Shown: positions 6,187 through 9,372 of the stretch, one piece after another
Layout of the letters: each line of letters opens with the position of its first letter
Position numbering within the stretch: the stretch's first letter is position 1
Source: Schaalia odontolytica
GTDB taxonomy: Bacteria; Actinomycetota; Actinomycetes; Actinomycetales; Actinomycetaceae
Length of the DNA: 9,372 nucleotides
Direction of reading: 5' to 3'
Assembly: GCA_958415245.1 (NCBI GenBank)
Contig: CATYYP010000052.1
Coordinates: 1-9,372, forward strand
Notes under the pieces: generated by a model
Database searches by the model: none
What the model saw: only the letters and a program-made list of their open reading frames with translations
Told to the model about the DNA's origin: nothing
Translations under genes and position numbers: made by a program

Positions 6187-7703
6187 GCAGCGAACGCATT
6201 ATTGGTACCGAAACCGAGTACGGGGTGTACCGTCCCGGCGACGCGTGGGCGAACCCGATCGCCCTGTCGACAAAGGTCGTCACCACGTACGGCGAGATCA
6301 GCCGCGAGGGCACGCCGGCCCAGGGCGCGGGCGTCGTCCGCTGGGACTACACGGGGGAGGACCCGCTCAACGATCTGCGTGGTATGCGCATGTCTCGTGC
6401 TGCGGCAGACCCGTCTTTGCTCACTGACGATCCGTACCATCTCGCGCCGTCCGGTGGTTCGGAGCGCGTTGCTCGGCCGACTCCCGAAGAACTCGCCCTT
6501 CCGGCGGCGACGACCGCCGTCCTCACGAATGGCGCACGCCTGTACGTCGACCACGCGCACCCCGAGTATTCCGCGCCCGAGACGATCGGTGCGCGCGATG
6601 CGCTCCTGTGGGACCGTGCTGGCGAGGTGATCGCCCAGCGTGTCATGGCACGCCTGGAAGAAGTGGGCGAAGAACCTATCGTCCTCGTTAAGAACAACAC
6701 CGACGGCAAGGGTGCTGCCTACGGTACCCACGAGAACTACCAGATGCCTCGCATCACCGACCTCGATGCGATCGTCCGCGGTCTCACGCCCTTCATGGTG
6801 ACGCGCCCCGTCATCTGCGGTGCCGGCCGCGTGGGACGCGGGCAAAAGAGCGAAGTGCCGGGCTTCCAGATGTCTCAGCGCGCCGACTTTGTGGAGAACG
6901 AAGTCGGACTGGAGACCACTTTCAACCGCCCGATCATCAACACGCGCGATGAGCCACATGCGAATCCGGCTCAGTTCCGCCGACTCCACGTTATCGGCGG
7001 CGACGGCAACATGTTCGACGTTTCGGCCTTCCTGCGTTTTGGCACCACGTCGCTCGTCCTGTGGGCAATCGAGCAGGGCACCGACCTACGCTGGGATTCG
7101 ATCGTCATGGACGATCCCGTGCAGGAAACCTGGAACGTGTCGCACCATACCGACCTCGACTACAAGGTGACCACCGCGGGCGGCGCCTACACGGCGGCAG
7201 AGCTCCAGCAGGTTTACTTGGATCTGGTTCTCGACACTTTTGAGGAGACGGGAACGACGCCCACGCAGGCCGATCAGGAGATCCTTACGCTGTGGCAGTC
7301 AGTGCTAGATCGCATGCGTGCCGACCTCTTCTCGGTGGCCACCGAGGTCGAATGGGTGGGCAAGTACCAGCTCGTCAAGAGGCAGAAGGAACGCGCCGGG
7401 CTCGAATGGACCGATCCGCGCCTGGCCGCCATCGACCTGCAGTGGGCAGACCTGCGTCCCAGCCACGGCCTCGTCTATCGACTAGCGAAGGCTGGCATGG
7501 TCACGCGCCTCGTGTCCGACGAGGAGGTCGAGCGCGCCGCAGACGTGGCGCCCACGAACACCCGTGCACACGTGCGTGGTTGGGCAGTTGCCAATCGGCC
7601 CGACCTCGTGAAGGCGTCATGGTCCTCGCTCGTCCTTGACCCAGGCGAGGGTGACCTCGTCCGATTCCCGATCGCCGACGCGCGTGATACCTCTACACGA
7701 TAA
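6183..7703 (+). CDS. dop: Deamidase/depupylase of Pup (Dop)
   Basis: Dop converts the C-terminal Gln of Pup to Glu, making it ligatable, and also removes Pup from substrates. It belongs to the glutamine-synthetase-like carboxylate-amine family. 506 residues, the usual length. ATP/Mg site GTETEYG is at 8-14 (Glu10, Glu12). The RWDY (53-56) just before the Dop-loop and the nucleophile region LYVDHAHPEYSAPE (120-133, catalytic-type Asp123) are typical of Dop and distinguish it from PafA. Further motifs are KNNTDGKG (170-177), YGTHENY (180-186), SQRADF (231-236) and NTRDEPHA (253-260). The Dop-loop between RWDY and LTNG is about 57 residues, roughly 20 longer than I recall for Mycobacterium Dop, with an inserted Ser/Pro/Gly-rich piece. 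The start ATG overlaps the arc stop (ATGA), which implies coupled translation. pup follows after 24 bp. Confidence 0.96.
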   Translation: MSSERIIGTETEYGVYRPGDAWANPIALSTKVVTTYGEISREGTPAQGAGVVRWDYTGEDPLNDLRGMRMSRAAADPSLLTDDPYHLAPSGGSERVARPTPEELALPAATTAVLTNGARLYVDHAHPEYSAPETIGARDALLWDRAGEVIAQRVMARLEEVGEEPIVLVKNNTDGKGAAYGTHENYQMPRITDLDAIVRGLTPFMVTRPVICGAGRVGRGQKSEVPGFQMSQRADFVENEVGLETTFNRPIINTRDEPHANPAQFRRLHVIGGDGNMFDVSAFLRFGTTSLVLWAIEQGTDLRWDSIVMDDPVQETWNVSHHTDLDYKVTTAGGAYTAAELQQVYLDLVLDTFEETGTTPTQADQEILTLWQSVLDRMRADLFSVATEVEWVGKYQLVKRQKERAGLEWTDPRLAAIDLQWADLRPSHGLVYRLAKAGMVTRLVSDEEVERAADVAPTNTRAHVRGWAVANRPDLVKASWSSLVLDPGEGDLVRFPIADARDTSTR

Positions 7704-7727
7704 AGAACGACAGAAAGAAGAGTAGTA

Positions 7728-7904
7728 ATGTCGAATCAGATTTTCGCAGGCGGCCCGACCCCCGAAGACGACGCGATCGAGGCGGCCGGCCAGGTTCAGG
7801 CGCGCACCTCATCGATCGACTCCCTCCTCGACGAGATTGACTCCGTTCTCGAAACCAACGCCGAGGCGTTCGTCCAGGGCTTCGTCCAGAAGGGCGGCCA
7901 GTGA
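7728..7904 (+). CDS. pup: Prokaryotic ubiquitin-like protein Pup
   Basis: A 58-residue small protein modifier, joined by isopeptide bond from its C-terminal Glu (after Dop deamidation) to target lysines. The C-terminal half carries the family signature: SLLDEIDSVLETNAEAF (32-48), the helix that binds the ARC coiled coil, then FVQKGGQ at the end. The terminal Gln means Dop action is needed before ligation. The N-terminal half is short and disordered-looking; the whole is 6 residues shorter than Mycobacterium Pup (64). Lys55 is the only lysine, so Pup chains could form only there. ATG 7728 follows an A/G-rich AGAAAGAAGAG stretch as a weak Shine-Dalgarno. The dop stop is 24 bp upstream and the pafA GTG 1 bp downstream, where many actinobacteria have prcB-prcA. 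Confidence 0.97.
   Translation: MSNQIFAGGPTPEDDAIEAAGQVQARTSSIDSLLDEIDSVLETNAEAFVQGFVQKGGQ
7890..7897 (+). promoter_or_regulatory. Probable pafA ribosome binding site inside the last codons of pup
   Basis: AAGGGCGG, which encodes Lys-Gly-Gly of the invariant Pup C-terminus, lies 8 nt before the pafA GTG at 7906 and is the only purine-rich SD-like stretch there. The same bases therefore appear to serve both the Pup tail and initiation of the ligase, suggesting translational coupling. Confidence 0.5.
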
Positions 7905-7905
7905 C

Positions 7906-9291
7906 GTGAGGCGTCGAGTTTTCGGCATCGAAACGGAGTACGGGCTCACGGCCGCGTCCCCGAGCGGGGGCGCCCCGATGGATGCCGAGCACGCCGCTCG
8001 CCAGCTGTTCGAGCCACTCCTGCATCAGGGGCGCTCCTCGAACCTGTTCCTACGTAACGGCGGGCGCCTCTACCTGGACGTCGGCGCTCATCCCGAGTAC
8101 GCGACTGCCGAGTGCGATCGTCTTGAGGATTTGCTCGAGCAGGATCGCGCCGGTGCCTCCATGCTTGCGGATTTGGCAGTTCAGGCAGACGAGGCCCTCT
8201 CCGAGCTCGGCTCAGACCTGCACCTGCACCTGTTCCGAAACAACCTGGACTCGCAGGGCAACTCCTACGGTTGCCACGAAAACTATCTTCTCCATCGGCG
8301 CCGCGATTTCCGTCAGGTCGCCGATGCGCTCGTCGCATTCTTCGTAACGCGCCAGATTCTCGTCGGTAACGGATGGATCAACACCGCTGCGGCAACGCCG
8401 CGCCTCCAGTTCTCCCAGCGCGCCGATCAGATGTGGGACGCAGTGTCCTCGGCGACCACACGCTCGCGTCCGATCATCAACACGCGCGACGAGGCCTTGG
8501 CTGATTCAGGCGCATATCGACGCATGCACGTCATCGTCGGCGACACGAACGTCGCCGAGCCGACAACCGCGCTCAAGGTCGGTATGACCGAGCTCCTCAT
8601 CCACGCGATCGAAGACGGTCTGCAGATCGAAGACCTGGCGCTCGCTGACCCGATGCGCGCGATCCGCGAGGTCAACTCCGACCTGTCCGGCTCGGCCCCC
8701 CTCGAGCTGGCCAACGGGCGCACGACGAGCGCCGTCGCACTGCAACGAGAGATCCGTGAGCGTGTGCTCGCCCGTATCCCCGTCGCGGAGCTGGATCCGA
8801 TGCGCACCTACGTCGTCGACCTGTGGGGTAGGGGCATCGATGCCATCGCCAGCGGCGACTGGAGCACCATCGACACCGAGCTTGACATCGCGATCAAGCA
8901 CAAGCTTCTCACGTCGTACTGCGCGCGCAGTGGGGCGAGCCTCGCTGATCCGCGCGTGGCTCGACTCGAGCTGTCGTACTCCGATATCACCGCCGATGGC
9001 CTGTGGGAGCGAATGGAACGCGCCGGACTCATGCGACGACTCACGACCGTCGACGGTGTCCGTCGCGCGCAGACGATCGCGCCTACGACGACCCGCGCTC
9101 ACCTGCGCGGACGTATCATCGCAGCCGCCGAAGACGCCCGCGCCGACCTGAGCGTCGACTGGGTGCACGTGCGTCTCGATGAATCGTCGACGATTCCGTT
9201 GTCCCTGCAGGATCCGTTAGCCACAACCGACCCGCGTGTTGACGCGCTCATCGCGCAGATCGACTCTCAGTCTCCTACGATTCCCGCATGA
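7906..9291 (+). CDS. pafA: Pup-protein ligase PafA
   Basis: PafA uses ATP to phosphorylate the C-terminal Glu of Pup and joins it to substrate lysines; it is a glutamine-synthetase-like enzyme and a paralogue of Dop. 461 residues from GTG 7906 (Mycobacterium PafA is about 452). The ATP/Mg site FGIETEYG is at 6-13 (Glu9, Glu11). LYLDVGAHPEYATAECD (55-71) contains the catalytic base Asp58. Further motifs are NSYGCHENY (119-127), SQRAD, TTRSRPIINTRDE and RRMHVIVGDTN. There is no Dop-loop insert, which separates it from Dop. In the usual KNN motif the Lys is Arg111 (LFRNNLDS), a mild oddity. The frame stays open upstream into pup, but homology begins at 7906 and a GTG there, 1 bp after the pup stop, fits. 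The stop overlaps the next ATG (ATGA). Confidence 0.96.
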   Translation: MRRRVFGIETEYGLTAASPSGGAPMDAEHAARQLFEPLLHQGRSSNLFLRNGGRLYLDVGAHPEYATAECDRLEDLLEQDRAGASMLADLAVQADEALSELGSDLHLHLFRNNLDSQGNSYGCHENYLLHRRRDFRQVADALVAFFVTRQILVGNGWINTAAATPRLQFSQRADQMWDAVSSATTRSRPIINTRDEALADSGAYRRMHVIVGDTNVAEPTTALKVGMTELLIHAIEDGLQIEDLALADPMRAIREVNSDLSGSAPLELANGRTTSAVALQREIRERVLARIPVAELDPMRTYVVDLWGRGIDAIASGDWSTIDTELDIAIKHKLLTSYCARSGASLADPRVARLELSYSDITADGLWERMERAGLMRRLTTVDGVRRAQTIAPTTTRAHLRGRIIAAAEDARADLSVDWVHVRLDESSTIPLSLQDPLATTDPRVDALIAQIDSQSPTIPA

Positions 9292-9372
9292 GCCCCGAGT
9301 CGTCGTCCCCTGATTCCCGCGCCGTCAGCCGCGCGCGCGGGTCTTCTCAGCGCGCGGCTGCGCGTGCACAGC
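9288..9372 (+). CDS. 5' end of an unidentified gene overlapping pafA
   Basis: An ATG at 9288 overlaps the pafA stop as ATGA, and the frame stays open for the 28 codons left in the window. The visible residues (MSPESSSPDSRAVSRARG, then an Ala/Arg-rich run) are low-complexity and could be a disordered or pre-membrane N-terminus. The overlap argues for co-expression with the pupylation genes, as with arc/dop. No Shine-Dalgarno is seen, consistent with coupling. In Mycobacterium, pafA is followed by pafB-pafC, but nothing here identifies the gene. An inverted repeat at 9326-9360 lies within it. Confidence 0.5.
   Translation, partial: MSPESSSPDSRAVSRARGSSQRAAARAQ
9326..9360. repeat. Perfect 11-bp inverted repeat just after pafA
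   Basis: CAGCCGCGCGC (9326-9336) is repeated inverted as GCGCGCGGCTG (9350-9360) around a 13-nt loop, 35 bp after the pafA stop. It could form a GC-rich RNA hairpin. There is no U-run. It falls inside the open frame starting at 9288, so it may be an attenuator-like structure, a terminator (if that frame is not a gene), or chance in a GC-rich Ala/Arg-coding stretch. Confidence 0.45.

Noticed and set aside
6048..6989. 313-codon minus-strand frame opposite arc/dop
   Set aside because: It is antisense to the well-conserved Dop catalytic domain and has no motifs.
7837..7905. Upstream extension of the pafA frame into pup
   Set aside because: It is Arg/Ser-rich translation of the pup message in another frame; PafA homology begins at 7906 and GTG there fits the junction.

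Overview
This is a high-GC actinobacterial chromosome segment centred on a complete pupylation (Pup-ligase) operon. Gene content, codon use rich in G/C at third positions, and the leaderless-type starts all fit Actinobacteria. The particular make-up (short ARC and Pup, no proteasome core genes at the locus) suggests the Actinomyces/Schaalia group, but that placement is inference from gene character and not a database result.

Left part (1-1683, + strand): the 3' end of an unidentified gene; a 365-residue FAD/NAD(P) oxidoreductase resembling the FSP1/AIFM2 type of quinone reductase, with a strong ribosome binding site; and a small 97-residue protein ending in a very acidic tail. A perfect 17-bp stem at 1646-1683 separates this part from the convergent genes that follow.

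Middle part (1729-3520, - strand): a two-gene unit reading leftwards. It holds a RecB/Cas4-like PD-(D/E)XK nuclease with four iron-sulfur-type cysteines and, 4 bp behind it, an aldo/keto-reductase fold protein in which all four catalytic positions appear to be replaced.

Right part (3600-9372, + strand): one tightly packed unit, trmI - arc - dop - pup - pafA - unknown. Junctions are an 8-bp overlap, a 4-bp ATGA overlap, a 24-bp gap, a 1-bp gap and a second 4-bp ATGA overlap. TrmI is the tRNA m1A58 methyltransferase. Pup (58 residues, ending GGQ) is deamidated by Dop and ligated to lysines of target proteins by PafA. ARC is the hexameric AAA+ unfoldase that recognises pupylated proteins. prcB and prcA, which in many actinobacteria lie beside pup, are absent: pup is followed 1 bp later by pafA. 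ARC also stops before the C-terminal tail that docks Mycobacterium Mpa onto the 20S proteasome. Together these indicate a proteasome-independent pupylation system, as known from Corynebacterium.

Three transcription units that lack a convincing Shine-Dalgarno sequence share the same start layout: a TANNNT hexamer exactly 7 nt before the ATG (1329 +, 3520 -, 3600 +). This points to leaderless transcripts and sets the chosen start codons. No RNA genes, CRISPR arrays, insertion sequences or prophage signs were seen, and there is no gene-free stretch over 300 bases.
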